Source: an uncultured Paracoccaceae bacterium (GTDB lineage Bacteria > Pseudomonadota > Alphaproteobacteria > Rhodobacterales > Rhodobacteraceae). From it: a stretch of 64,000 nt of DNA. Every line of letters starts with the position of its first letter. The first letter of the stretch is position 1. The DNA lies in contig CALMJS010000030.1 in assembly GCA_937864535.1 (NCBI GenBank), forward strand, positions 1 through 64,000, given 5' to 3'. Shown here one piece after another: positions 9,222 to 16,722 of this stretch. The translations under genes were made by a program, and so were the position numbers. The notes beneath the pieces were generated by a model that searched no databases, had not been told where the DNA came from, and saw only the letters and a list, made by a program, of their open reading frames with translations.

Positions 9222-9265
9222 GATTGGCCTAATTCTATGTACTCAATTAGAATAAATATTATTCT
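9222..9265 (+). promoter_or_regulatory. AT-rich promoter-like segment with a 7-bp dyad
   Basis: Within an otherwise GC-rich gap there is a possible -35 TTGGCC (9224-9229) and -10 TAGAAT (9248-9253) spaced by 18 nt. Overlapping the -10 is the inverted repeat AGAATAA-ATA-TTATTCT (9249-9265). The dyad resembles iron-responsive (Irr/Fur-type) boxes but does not match the Irr consensus. It would drive rightward transcription into the structured region at 9349-9505. From the asd terminator to here (9088-9221) I see nothing else. Confidence 0.35.
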
Positions 9266-9348
9266 TTTGAGAAAATCCTACACCAATGCGCACGGATACA
9301 CTTCTGTCGCGACAAAGACGGGTCGGTACATCTTGGGGTAGTGTTCAA

Positions 9349-9505
9349 GTGAGGCAAGGGCGTCCCAATCCCCCCGAACCTCAATCGCTCGACCAACCCT
9401 CCTCCAGTCGGTGGTGCCCTTCGTCCCAATCCCCGGGGCACCACCGACACCTCAGGGTTCCTCCCCTCACAGAGCAAAAAAACGGGCCCGCCAGGAGCCC
9501 GTTTT
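9349..9505 (+). ncRNA. candidate structured small RNA between asd and the carbonic anhydrase gene
   Basis: No protein is supported in 9088-9523. This segment holds a 13-bp perfect hairpin (9407-9419 with 9436-9448). It is enclosed by a 6-bp stem GTGAGG/CCTCAC (9349-9354 with 9465-9470) and followed by a terminator-like hairpin. The 13-mer CGTCCCAATCCCC occurs twice, at 9361-9373 and 9422-9434. On the plus strand CCCTCCTCC (9397-9405) sits just before the hairpin and TTCCTCCCC just after it, resembling the anti-Shine-Dalgarno motifs of some alphaproteobacterial stress RNAs. The strand is uncertain: the promoter-like segment favours plus, while the T-run of the last hairpin is better on minus. 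A 6S-like RNA on the minus strand is an alternative. Confidence 0.35.
9475..9505 (-). terminator. terminator of the carbonic anhydrase gene, possibly bidirectional
   Basis: The stem AAAACGGGC / GCCCGTTTT (9479-9487 with 9497-9505) has a nine-base loop. On the minus strand it is followed by a run of seven T, 19 nt after the carbonic anhydrase stop. On the plus strand the run is four T, so it could also end a rightward transcript. Confidence 0.85.
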
Positions 9506-9523
9506 CATTCGTGTTGGCGGTGA

Positions 9524-10171
9524 TCAAACGGTTACAAACCGCGCCTCGGCGGTATCGTAATAATCCAGCGTGCCATCACCGATGTCATTGTAGAGCCCAT
9601 GCAGGGTCAGATCCCCGTTTTCGACCGCCTCTTTGACAAAGGGGAACGTCATCAGGTTTTCGAGGCTCACCAGAACCGCCTCTTTCTCGAGTGCCTTGAC
9701 GCGGTCTTCTTCGGGCAATTCACGCACACGTTCAAAACCGGGGCGCAACAGGTTCAACCAAGTCCCGACGAACGAGGTTTTCTCTTCGAGCTCGGGCGCA
9801 TGGCCGGTGCACATTGCATGGCACCCCGCCACGCCGCCACACTGGGAATGCCCCATCACGATCAGATGGGCGACCTTGAGCGTGGTCACTGCATATTCGA
9901 CCGTTGCCGAGGTCCCGTGGTGATCGCCGTCCGGGTTATACGGCGGCACGAGATTTGCAATGTTCCGGTGAATAAAGAATTCACCCTGATCCGCCCCAAA
10001 GATCGAGGTCACATGCACACGGCTATCGCAGCACGAAATCACCATGGCGCGCGGACGCTGGCCTTCGTTGGCCAGACGACGATACCATGCACGATTTTCA
10101 GTGTAGGTCGTCGCCTTCCATCCTTGATAGCGGCGAACGAGGTAATCCGGCAGCGGCTTGGCGGTGTTCAT
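9524..10171 (-). CDS. beta-class carbonic anhydrase
   Basis: Interconverts CO2 and bicarbonate in the cytoplasm, supplying bicarbonate to carboxylases. The protein has 215 residues. Zinc ligands are C48 (in ISCCDSR), H108 and C111 (in GHSQCGG), with the D49/R51 dyad present. HRNIANLVPP and the long ending typical of the plant-type beta class are also there. The ATG at 10171 has a GGAG site eight bases upstream. The frame runs on to 10357, but that extension has no homology-like features and no ribosome site. A terminator follows the stop. Confidence 0.93.
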   Translation of the reverse strand: MNTAKPLPDYLVRRYQGWKATTYTENRAWYRRLANEGQRPRAMVISCCDSRVHVTSIFGADQGEFFIHRNIANLVPPYNPDGDHHGTSATVEYAVTTLKVAHLIVMGHSQCGGVAGCHAMCTGHAPELEEKTSFVGTWLNLLRPGFERVRELPEEDRVKALEKEAVLVSLENLMTFPFVKEAVENGDLTLHGLYNDIGDGTLDYYDTAEARFVTV

Positions 10172-10286
10172 GTCATCTCCATCGCAGGTGTTTTCCCGTA
10201 GATAGGGTGCATTTAACTGGATTTCGAGTGATTTCTTTGCCGCAAGTAAACCGGTTGAAAACCGTCTATCGCGTACCAGCAGAGGT

Positions 10287-10706
10287 ATGAACGACATGCA
10301 AACATATCGCCTAGACCCTGTCCCGCAAACGCGCCGCGTGGTGCGTCTGGTGCCCAATGACCGGTTTGCGATCGACCCGACCCCGATACGCCGTCTGTTC
10401 CAGACACTGCCGCAGGATCAGGCAGAGGATCTGGTCGCGCATGCGATCGACGATTTGGCGAAAACGCTCGACCGAATGGAGGATGCACTTGCCAACTGTT
10501 GCTTTCACGACATTGCCCTTCATGCAAACGAGGCTGCTGCGGTTGCGCAGGCAATAGGGCTGACAGACCTGCGCACCGTTGCGGATCATCTGATCCGATG
10601 TGTGGCTGCCGGAAATACCAATGCGCTACTGCCTCTGATGGCGCGATTTTCCCGTTTGCTGAACCACGCGCCAAACGATCTGTGGACGGCCAAGGGGGCA
10701 GTTTAG
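10287..10706 (+). CDS. conserved hypothetical protein, helical, weakly Hpt-like
   Basis: A 139-residue acidic, mostly helical protein of unknown function. After a polar N-terminus (MNDMQTYRLDPVPQTRR) the stretch at about 43-125 resembles a histidine-phosphotransfer helical bundle. In particular HDIALHANEAAAVAQAIGLTD has a histidine followed ten residues later by IGL, and the next helix begins LRTVADHLIRC. The lysine and glycine that normally follow the phospho-accepting histidine are missing, so it may be a degenerate Hpt fold or unrelated. A GAGG stretch precedes the ATG at 10287; the ATG at 10296 is also possible. It is divergent from the carbonic anhydrase gene. Confidence 0.6.
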   Translation: MNDMQTYRLDPVPQTRRVVRLVPNDRFAIDPTPIRRLFQTLPQDQAEDLVAHAIDDLAKTLDRMEDALANCCFHDIALHANEAAAVAQAIGLTDLRTVADHLIRCVAAGNTNALLPLMARFSRLLNHAPNDLWTAKGAV

Positions 10707-10769
10707 GTCAACTTGCGCGTCCGTTTGGAAATCGTCATTGTCAGGCCACCGACCTGACAGGAGAAAACC

Positions 10770-12143
10770 TTGCAATTCTATGCCGATAGCCCCGCCGCCT
10801 TGCCCGTAGTTCCGCTATCGTCAGTGGATTGGCCGGACTATCTCGCAAAACTGTCATCGGCGCAGCAAACATGGGCGGGTCTCTCTGGCTTTACGGGCGC
10901 TGCAGGTCAGGCGGCGGTTCTCCCCGATGCGGCTGGTGCGCCCGGTTGCGCTGTGATCGGACTGGGCGATGATCGTTCGGCGCGCCGGTCCCGGTTCATT
11001 GTCGCCAGCGCCGCTGCACGACTGCCCGCGGGGGACTACCGTCTCACCGGATTGTCGGGCGCAGCACTCGAAGAGGCGGCATTGGGCTGGCTGCTGGAAT
11101 CCTATCGGTTTGATCGCTATCGCAAACAGACGCCGATGGCCGCACGTCTAGTCCGGCCCGATGGCGTTGATGCCGACAGAATATTGGCCATTGCCGGTGG
11201 CGAATGCCTGACGCGCGATCTGATCAACACCCCCGCGCAGGATATGGGCCCGCAAGAGCTTGAGGCAGCCGCGCGCAGCCTCGCCAGCAGGCATAAGGCA
11301 ACGATCACTGTGATCACCGGTGACGACCTCCTGAGCCAGAATTTTCCGATGATCCACGCTGTCGGCCGGGCCTCTGACCGTGCGCCACGTCTGATTGACC
11401 TGCGCTGGGGCACCCGGGGTCCGCGCCTGACGCTGGTGGGCAAGGGCGTCTGTTTCGACACGGGTGGTCTGGATATCAAACCCGCCTCCTCTATGGGGCT
11501 GATGAAAAAGGACATGGGCGGCGCGGCGACTGTTCTGGGTCTTGCCCATATGATCATGGCGACTGGAGTGGCCGTACAACTGCGGGTGCTAATCCCTGCG
11601 GTGGAAAACGCCGTTGCGGGCAATGCCTTCCGCCCGCAGGATATATTGACCAGCCGCAAGGGGCTGACCGTCGAAATCAACAATACGGACGCAGAAGGGC
11701 GGCTGGTTCTGGCAGATGCGCTGGCCTATGGCGCAGAGGAACAGCCTGATCTGATGATCTCGATGGCGACCCTGACCGGCGCGGCGCGGGTTGCAGTGGG
11801 GCCGGATCTGGCACCGTTCTTTACCGATTTCGATGCCGATGCCGCCGCGCTGGCCAAGGCGGGCCAAGAGGTGCGCGATCCTGTCTGGCGCATGCCCTTT
11901 CATGACCCCTACGATACGATGATCGAACCGGGGATTGCGGATCTGGACAACGCCCCCGGTGGCGGCATGGCCGGATCAATCACCGCCGCGTTGTTCCTGC
12001 GCCGGTTTGCCGCCGATCGCTACATGCATTTCGATATCTACGGTTGGCAACCCAGCGCCGCCCCCGGGCGGCCAAAGGGTGGCGTAGGTCAGGGCGCGCG
12101 GGCGCTCTTGGCGGCGCTGCCTGACATGCTCGGGATCAAATGA
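10770..12143 (+). CDS. leucyl aminopeptidase family protein (M17), TTG start
   Basis: A cytoplasmic two-metal aminopeptidase that removes N-terminal residues from peptides. The protein has 457 residues. M17 metal and catalytic motifs are present: K225-GVCFDTGG (D230), MKKDMGGAA (K247 region) and the signature NTDAEGRL (305-312). The start is a TTG at 10770, chosen because AGGAG lies seven bases upstream and no ATG or GTG comes before the conserved N-terminal domain. It overlaps the next gene by four bases (ATGA), so aminopeptidase and NlpC/P60 peptidase are translationally coupled. This fits a role in recycling murein or other peptides. Confidence 0.9.
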   Translation: MQFYADSPAALPVVPLSSVDWPDYLAKLSSAQQTWAGLSGFTGAAGQAAVLPDAAGAPGCAVIGLGDDRSARRSRFIVASAAARLPAGDYRLTGLSGAALEEAALGWLLESYRFDRYRKQTPMAARLVRPDGVDADRILAIAGGECLTRDLINTPAQDMGPQELEAAARSLASRHKATITVITGDDLLSQNFPMIHAVGRASDRAPRLIDLRWGTRGPRLTLVGKGVCFDTGGLDIKPASSMGLMKKDMGGAATVLGLAHMIMATGVAVQLRVLIPAVENAVAGNAFRPQDILTSRKGLTVEINNTDAEGRLVLADALAYGAEEQPDLMISMATLTGAARVAVGPDLAPFFTDFDADAAALAKAGQEVRDPVWRMPFHDPYDTMIEPGIADLDNAPGGGMAGSITAALFLRRFAADRYMHFDIYGWQPSAAPGRPKGGVGQGARALLAALPDMLGIK

Positions 12144-12949
12144 TGGACCGCCGGACAACGCCTGCGAACCAGCGTGTTGCCGCCAGCCATCTACGCGCGG
12201 TCATCGAGCGTCCCGCGTATTCCGACGGCCATGTCGCAACGGTATGCCGGCCGGTGTTGGATATTCTGGACATTCCCGGCGGGCGTCGGGATCGCCAGAT
12301 CCTGTGCGGGACGCAGGTCACCGTCTATGAGGATCGCGATGGTTGGTCCTTTATCCAGACGCGGCAATCGGGTTATTGCGGCTATGTCCTGTCGCGGTTC
12401 CTGACGCGGGATTGGACCCCGACCCACCGCGTCGTGTCGCGTTCGACCCATGCCTATAAATCTGCTGACCTGAAATCACCCGATCAATATTTGCTGCCGT
12501 TCCTGTCGGCGCTTGCGGTTATAGAAACCGAAGCTGGCTTTGTTCGCACCCCTCTGGGCTATGTGCCAGCCTCGCACCTTGAACCGTTGGACATTGCTCG
12601 GCCTGACCTCGTGACGACTGCAGAGTACCTGCTCGACACGCCCTACCTCTGGGGGGGGAATTCGACCTGTGGCATTGATTGTTCAGGGCTGGTCGAGGCC
12701 TGTTTCACCGCCGCCAACCTGCCCTGCCCCGGCGACAGTGACCTCCAAGAGGCATCTATCGGTACGGCGCTAGACACAGACACCACCGTTCGCCGGGGGG
12801 ATCTGCTGTTCTGGAAGGGGCATGTGGCCATCGTCCGCGATGCGACATCGATTATCCACGCCAATGCCCGCGACATGGCCGTCAAGGTCGAGGGGCTACA
12901 GGCTGCGATCGACCGGATCGGCCCCGTTCGAACGCACAGGCGAGCGTAG
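12140..12949 (+). CDS. NlpC/P60 family peptidase with N-terminal SH3-type domains
   Basis: A 269-residue putative cell-wall peptide hydrolase (gamma-D-glutamyl-diamino acid endopeptidase class). Residues 20-150 form beta-rich SH3-like repeats (for example CGTQVTVYEDRDGWSFIQ and GYCGYVLSRFL). Residues 157-269 are the papain-like NlpC/P60 domain with catalytic C181 in CGIDCSGLVEA, H228 in GDLLFWKGHVAIV and H240 in IIHANA. No signal peptide is visible, so it probably acts in the cytoplasm on recycled muropeptides, consistent with its coupling to the aminopeptidase. Confidence 0.9.
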   Translation: MMDRRTTPANQRVAASHLRAVIERPAYSDGHVATVCRPVLDILDIPGGRRDRQILCGTQVTVYEDRDGWSFIQTRQSGYCGYVLSRFLTRDWTPTHRVVSRSTHAYKSADLKSPDQYLLPFLSALAVIETEAGFVRTPLGYVPASHLEPLDIARPDLVTTAEYLLDTPYLWGGNSTCGIDCSGLVEACFTAANLPCPGDSDLQEASIGTALDTDTTVRRGDLLFWKGHVAIVRDATSIIHANARDMAVKVEGLQAAIDRIGPVRTHRRA

Positions 12950-12950
12950 C

Positions 12951-13289
12951 TCACTCCACGATGCGGATCAGTTTGCGCTCGAGCACGGCCAGAACCTGAC
13001 GCAAGTCATTGCCGCGCTTTAGCACCTGACCTTCGGTCCCGATCAGGGCGTATTGCCCCTGTTTGGCCCGAAGGCGGGGTCGTTTTTCGATGCGATACAG
13101 CGGGTTTTCGGCGGTCCGGCGAAATACGGCAAAGACGGCCACATCCCGCAGGCACGAAATACCGTAGTCGCGCCATTCCCCCGCAGCCACCATTCGGCCA
13201 TAAAGCCCGAGGATCACACCCAGCTCAGTGCGATGGAACGAAACCTGTTCTGTCTGTCCCACAAAGGGGATCGGGGGTTGGATCGTCAT
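12951..13289 (-). CDS. DUF2794 family protein
   Basis: A 112-residue protein of unknown function that I recognise as the alphaproteobacterial DUF2794 type. Its middle RTELGVILGLYGRMVAAGEWRDYGISCLRDVAVFAVFRR and the RIEKRPRLRAKQGQYAL segment are characteristic. The ATG at 13289 is preferred over an upstream TTG at 13307. It is convergent with the NlpC/P60 gene, with one base between the stops. Confidence 0.75.
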   Translation of the reverse strand: MTIQPPIPFVGQTEQVSFHRTELGVILGLYGRMVAAGEWRDYGISCLRDVAVFAVFRRTAENPLYRIEKRPRLRAKQGQYALIGTEGQVLKRGNDLRQVLAVLERKLIRIVE

Positions 13290-13506
13290 AGCCTTAGAAT
13301 GACGCAAATCCGTTACAAATCAAGACTCCGCTTGCATCAGTAGCATCGCGGTCGATGCGCCAACGCAGGTGCAGGCCGGTCGTTTGATGCCGATAGTGAA
13401 CAGGCAGCGCATATTTCCCACCTTCCACATCGGCGCAGTGCAATCTGGCGGTTGTAATTCCCGGCCCGTTGCGCCAGCGTTCAGCCAACTAGATTTGGAG
13501 GATATG

Positions 13507-14637
13507 ATGCGTACAAGAGCCGCTGTTGCGGTCGCTCCGGGCAAACCGCTCGAGGTGATGGAAGTCAACCTGGAGGGCCCAAAAGCAGGCGAAGTGCTGG
13601 TCGAAATTAAAGCGACCGGCATTTGCCACACCGACGAATTCACCCTGTCTGGCGCCGACCCCGAAGGTCTGTTCCCGGCCATTCTGGGCCACGAAGGCGC
13701 AGGCGTCGTTCTCGAGGTTGGTCCGGGCGTCAAGTCGCTGAAACCCGGCGATCATGTGATCCCGCTTTACACGCCGGAATGTCGCGAATGCTATTCGTGC
13801 ACCTCTGGCAAAACCAACCTGTGCACCTCGATCCGCAGCACCCAAGGCCAAGGCCTGATGCCCGATGGCACAACCCGTTTTTCGATGCTCGATGGCACGC
13901 CGATCCTGCACTATATGGGCTGCTCGACCTTTGCGAACCTTACGGTTCTGCCGGAAATCGCACTGGCGAAAATCCGTCCTGACGCGCCGTTCGACAAGGT
14001 CTGCTACATCGGCTGCGGCGTGACCACCGGCATCGGCGCGGTCATCAACACCGCCAAGGTAGAGGCTGGCGCGACCGCCGTGGTGTTTGGTCTGGGCGGG
14101 ATCGGTCTGAACGTGATTCAGGGTCTGCGTCTGGCGGGTGCCGATATGATCATCGGCGTTGACCTGAACAATTCGAAAAAGGAACGGGGTGAAAAGTTCG
14201 GGATGACCCACTTTGTCAACCCGACCGAAATCGACGGCGATGTCGTCCCCTATATCGTCAATATGACCAAGCGCCGTGGCGACCTGATTGGCGGCGCGGA
14301 CTACACGTTTGACTGCACCGGCAACGTCAAGGTGATGCGTCAGGCGCTGGAATGTGCGCACCGTGGCTGGGGTCAGTCGGTGGTCATCGGCGTGGCCCCC
14401 GCTGGCGCCGAAATCAGCACCCGTCCGTTCCAACTGGTCACAGGCCGCGTGTGGAAGGGCACTGCCTTTGGCGGCGCCAAGGGCCGGACCGACGTGCCAA
14501 AGATCGTGGATTGGTACATGGATGGCAAAATCCAGATCGACCCGATGATCACCCATACGCTCAAGCTCGAGGACATCAACAAGGGCTTTGACCTGATGCA
14601 CGCCGGGGAATCGATCCGGTCGGTGGTCCTCTACTAA
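13507..14637 (+). CDS. S-(hydroxymethyl)glutathione dehydrogenase (class III alcohol dehydrogenase)
   Basis: Oxidises the formaldehyde-glutathione adduct to S-formylglutathione with NAD, the main formaldehyde detoxification step in this group; the Rhodobacter equivalent is called adhI. The protein has 376 residues. Catalytic zinc ligands are C40 (GICHTDEF) and H62 (LGHEGAG). Structural zinc ligands are C92, C95, C98 and C106. The dinucleotide motif is [15 protein letters not shown] lies five bases before the ATG at 13507; an ATG directly upstream at 13504 is too close to it. The 217-nt upstream gap holds no clear regulatory site. No esterase (fghA) gene is adjacent. Confidence 0.94.
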   Translation: MRTRAAVAVAPGKPLEVMEVNLEGPKAGEVLVEIKATGICHTDEFTLSGADPEGLFPAILGHEGAGVVLEVGPGVKSLKPGDHVIPLYTPECRECYSCTSGKTNLCTSIRSTQGQGLMPDGTTRFSMLDGTPILHYMGCSTFANLTVLPEIALAKIRPDAPFDKVCYIGCGVTTGIGAVINTAKVEAGATAVVFGLGGIGLNVIQGLRLAGADMIIGVDLNNSKKERGEKFGMTHFVNPTEIDGDVVPYIVNMTKRRGDLIGGADYTFDCTGNVKVMRQALECAHRGWGQSVVIGVAPAGAEISTRPFQLVTGRVWKGTAFGGAKGRTDVPKIVDWYMDGKIQIDPMITHTLKLEDINKGFDLMHAGESIRSVVLY

Positions 14638-14653
14638 ATAGTGCGGCGAGCCG

Positions 14654-15313
14654 TCAGGCCCGCCTGCCGTACCGGGCGAGGAACATATCCACCGCCCCTT
14701 CGACGACCCGCGTAATTTCAGCGTTGGAATAGGTCGTTTCCAGTTTGAACAGGCAGCGATCCATCAAATCCACCTTGCACAGCAGGGCAAATTGTTCCGC
14801 CGCGAGGTCGAAATCGACGATCACCAGATCGCCCTTTTCCACGTATTTTCGCAGGAAAAACGCAATACGATCGCGCACCAGACCGGGGCCGCATTCATAG
14901 AACTGCCGACCGATTTCCGGGAACCGCTCGGATTCAGCGACACACATTCTGTACATACGCTGATTAAAGGTCTGCGACATGATCGCGATCATCTGCTCCC
15001 CCGCGAACAGCAGCACATCGCGAATGGGCAGTCGCGGATCGATCTGTGCCGTTGCCATATCCGCCTGCGCCTGACACTCGCTGCGCGCGACCTCCATGAA
15101 CAACAGGCGTTTATCAGGGAAATAGCTGTAGAGCGTCGCCTTGGACACACCTGCGGCCCGCGCGATATCATCGACACTGGCCCCGTCAAAGCCGTCGCGC
15201 AGGAACACTTCACGCGCGCCTTCGAGGACCTGATCGAATTTACGACCGCGTTTGATTTCTTGACCGTCGTCCGGCATGGGGCCCCCGCTAAACAGAGCCA
15301 CATCATAGGCCAT
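14654..15313 (-). CDS. TetR family transcriptional regulator
   Basis: A 219-residue repressor-type protein. The N-terminal helix-turn-helix (about 25-70) reads ASVDDIARAAGVSKATLYSYFPDKRLLFMEV, a textbook TetR domain. The C-terminal ligand-binding domain (YMCVAESERFPEIGRQFYECG) resembles AcrR-like regulators. GGAGG precedes the ATG at 15313. It lies 36 bases downstream of a small exported protein gene in the same direction, and the palindrome at 15589-15604 upstream of that pair is a likely operator. It is convergent with the formaldehyde dehydrogenase gene. Confidence 0.88.
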   Translation of the reverse strand: MAYDVALFSGGPMPDDGQEIKRGRKFDQVLEGAREVFLRDGFDGASVDDIARAAGVSKATLYSYFPDKRLLFMEVARSECQAQADMATAQIDPRLPIRDVLLFAGEQMIAIMSQTFNQRMYRMCVAESERFPEIGRQFYECGPGLVRDRIAFFLRKYVEKGDLVIVDFDLAAEQFALLCKVDLMDRCLFKLETTYSNAEITRVVEGAVDMFLARYGRRA

Positions 15314-15349
15314 TTCGTGCCTCCGACAAGCCGGGCGGTTGGCCAAGCC

Positions 15350-15529
15350 CTAGGAGGTCGGGCAAACGGGCGTAGTGGGCAGGGCAACCTGAACCGTGCA
15401 GGCCTGCGTCACAGGTTCAGCCACCGGCTGCGGCCACGTCAGCGTCGGCGGAACATAGATCGCGTCAAACGCCAAGGCATGGCTGGCAAGGGTCAAGAGG
15501 GCGATTGCGCCAAAGAGAAATTTTTTCAT
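15350..15529 (-). CDS. small exported protein of unknown function
   Basis: A 59-residue protein with a clear Sec signal peptide (MKKFLFGAIALLTLASHALA, cleavage after ALA). The short, proline-rich mature part begins FDAIYVPPTLTWPQP and contains two cysteines. GGAGAC lies upstream of the ATG at 15529; a further ATG at 15541 is possible but less well placed. It is probably the first gene of a unit with the TetR gene. I do not recognise a family. Confidence 0.6.
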   Translation of the reverse strand: MKKFLFGAIALLTLASHALAFDAIYVPPTLTWPQPVAEPVTQACTVQVALPTTPVCPTS

Positions 15530-15588
15530 CTGAGTCTCCATTCACGACTCAATAAATAAACCAAACAGTTTAGTTTACAATAGAAAAC

Positions 15589-15604
15589 TGAACTGATCAG
15601 TTCA
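15589..15604. promoter_or_regulatory. 16-bp perfect palindrome, likely TetR-type operator
   Basis: TGAACTGATCAGTTCA is a perfect palindrome 60 bases upstream of the small exported protein / TetR unit and 56 bases before mbfA. A related half-site, AAACAGTTTAGTTT, lies at 15564-15577. Size and symmetry fit TetR-family operators, so autoregulation is the simplest reading. Confidence 0.6.
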
Positions 15605-15625
15605 CTTGTCATTAGGGTCAGAAAG

Positions 15626-15642
15626 TTTAGAATAATTCTAAA
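15626..15642 (+). promoter_or_regulatory. Irr box (iron control element) upstream of mbfA
   Basis: TTTAGAA-TAA-TTCTAAA is a perfect 7-3-7 inverted repeat identical to the Irr-box consensus. It lies 17 bases before the mbfA ATG, where bound Irr would block transcription under iron limitation. Irr repression of mbfA is established in other alphaproteobacteria. Confidence 0.9.
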
Positions 15643-15659
15643 TACTATTGGAGCGTGGA

Positions 15660-16637
15660 ATGATTCCGGGATTTGGCCAACGCCGCCGCTTTAACGATCT
15701 GACAGAGCAAGAGATTTTGGCTCTGGCGATTTCGTCCGAAGAAGATGACGCACGGATTTACCGGTCCTACGCCGAGAAACTAAGGGCGGATTTTCCGGCC
15801 TCGGCCCAGATTTTCGACGTGATGGCCACGGAGGAGGACACCCACCGCAAGCGGCTGATCGACGCACATGAGGCACGGTTTGGATCGGTTATCCCGCTGA
15901 TCCGCCGCGAACACGTCGCCGGATTCTACGCGCGGCGCCCGATCTGGCTGATTGAAAACCTCAGTATCGACCGCATCCGCGCCGAAGCCGCCGCGATGGA
16001 ACGGGACGCGGAACGGTTCTACCTCGCTGCGGCGGCCCGCACCTCCGATGCCGGCACCCGCAAACTGCTGGGCGATCTCGCCGCCGCCGAGGCCAGTCAC
16101 GGTTATCACGCCGCCGCCGCCGAAGCCCAAGCTATGACCGAGGACGCGACGACCCAAGAGGCTGACGTGGCGCATCGGCAATTCGTGCTGACATGGGTCC
16201 AGCCCGGTCTGGCGGGCCTGATGGATGGGTCGGTGTCCACGCTGGCCCCGATCTTTGCGACGGCCTTTGCGACGCAGAACACACATACCACGTTTCTGGT
16301 TGGCCTTGCCGCGTCAATCGGTGCCGGGATTTCCATGGGCTTTACCGAGGCCGCATCGGACGACGGGCAGATTTCAGGACGGGGCTCGCCCTTTAAACGG
16401 GGGATCGCTACCGGGGTCATGACGACAGTGGGCGGTCTGGGGCACGCCATGCCCTATCTAATCCCGCATTTCTGGACCGCGACCCTGATCGCCTTTGCTG
16501 TGGTGTTTATCGAACTCTGGGCCATCGTCTGGATCCAGAACCGCTATATGCAGACGCCGTTCCTACGTGCTGCGTTTCAGGTGGTTTTGGGGGGTGCGCT
16601 GGTGTTTGCCGCCGGGGCGCTGATCGGCGCCGGATAA
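15660..16637 (+). CDS. mbfA: membrane-bound ferritin MbfA (erythrin-VIT1 fusion)
   Basis: An inner-membrane iron exporter that protects against iron and peroxide stress. The protein has 325 residues. Residues 1-145 are a ferritin-like di-iron domain with acidic helices (SSEEDDARIYRSYAEKL) and the ExxH motif E59-x-x-H62, repeated later in the domain as DLAAAEASHGYH. Residues 170-325 are a VIT1/CCC1-type membrane domain with GLMDGSVSTLAPIFATAFAT and IGAGISMGFTEAASDDG. GGAG precedes the ATG at 15660; the frame could also open with TTG at 15648. The Irr box directly upstream confirms iron control. Confidence 0.96.
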   Translation: MIPGFGQRRRFNDLTEQEILALAISSEEDDARIYRSYAEKLRADFPASAQIFDVMATEEDTHRKRLIDAHEARFGSVIPLIRREHVAGFYARRPIWLIENLSIDRIRAEAAAMERDAERFYLAAAARTSDAGTRKLLGDLAAAEASHGYHAAAAEAQAMTEDATTQEADVAHRQFVLTWVQPGLAGLMDGSVSTLAPIFATAFATQNTHTTFLVGLAASIGAGISMGFTEAASDDGQISGRGSPFKRGIATGVMTTVGGLGHAMPYLIPHFWTATLIAFAVVFIELWAIVWIQNRYMQTPFLRAAFQVVLGGALVFAAGALIGAG

Positions 16638-16722
16638 GGAGTATTTTGGGCGAAATGGCGGTGCGGGGCTGTTCCTTGGCTTTGGACAAAGCTAAGACAG
16701 ACCCAAGCAGATGGAGGCCCTC

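Noticed and set aside
9088-9523. SRP (4.5S) RNA
   Set aside because: The conserved GGAAGGAAGCAG-type loop is absent on both strands.
13294-13488. 64-codon minus-strand frame directly upstream of the DUF2794 gene
   Set aside because: Protein-like composition, but only a TTG start with no ribosome site, preceded immediately by a stop codon. Not enough to call a gene.
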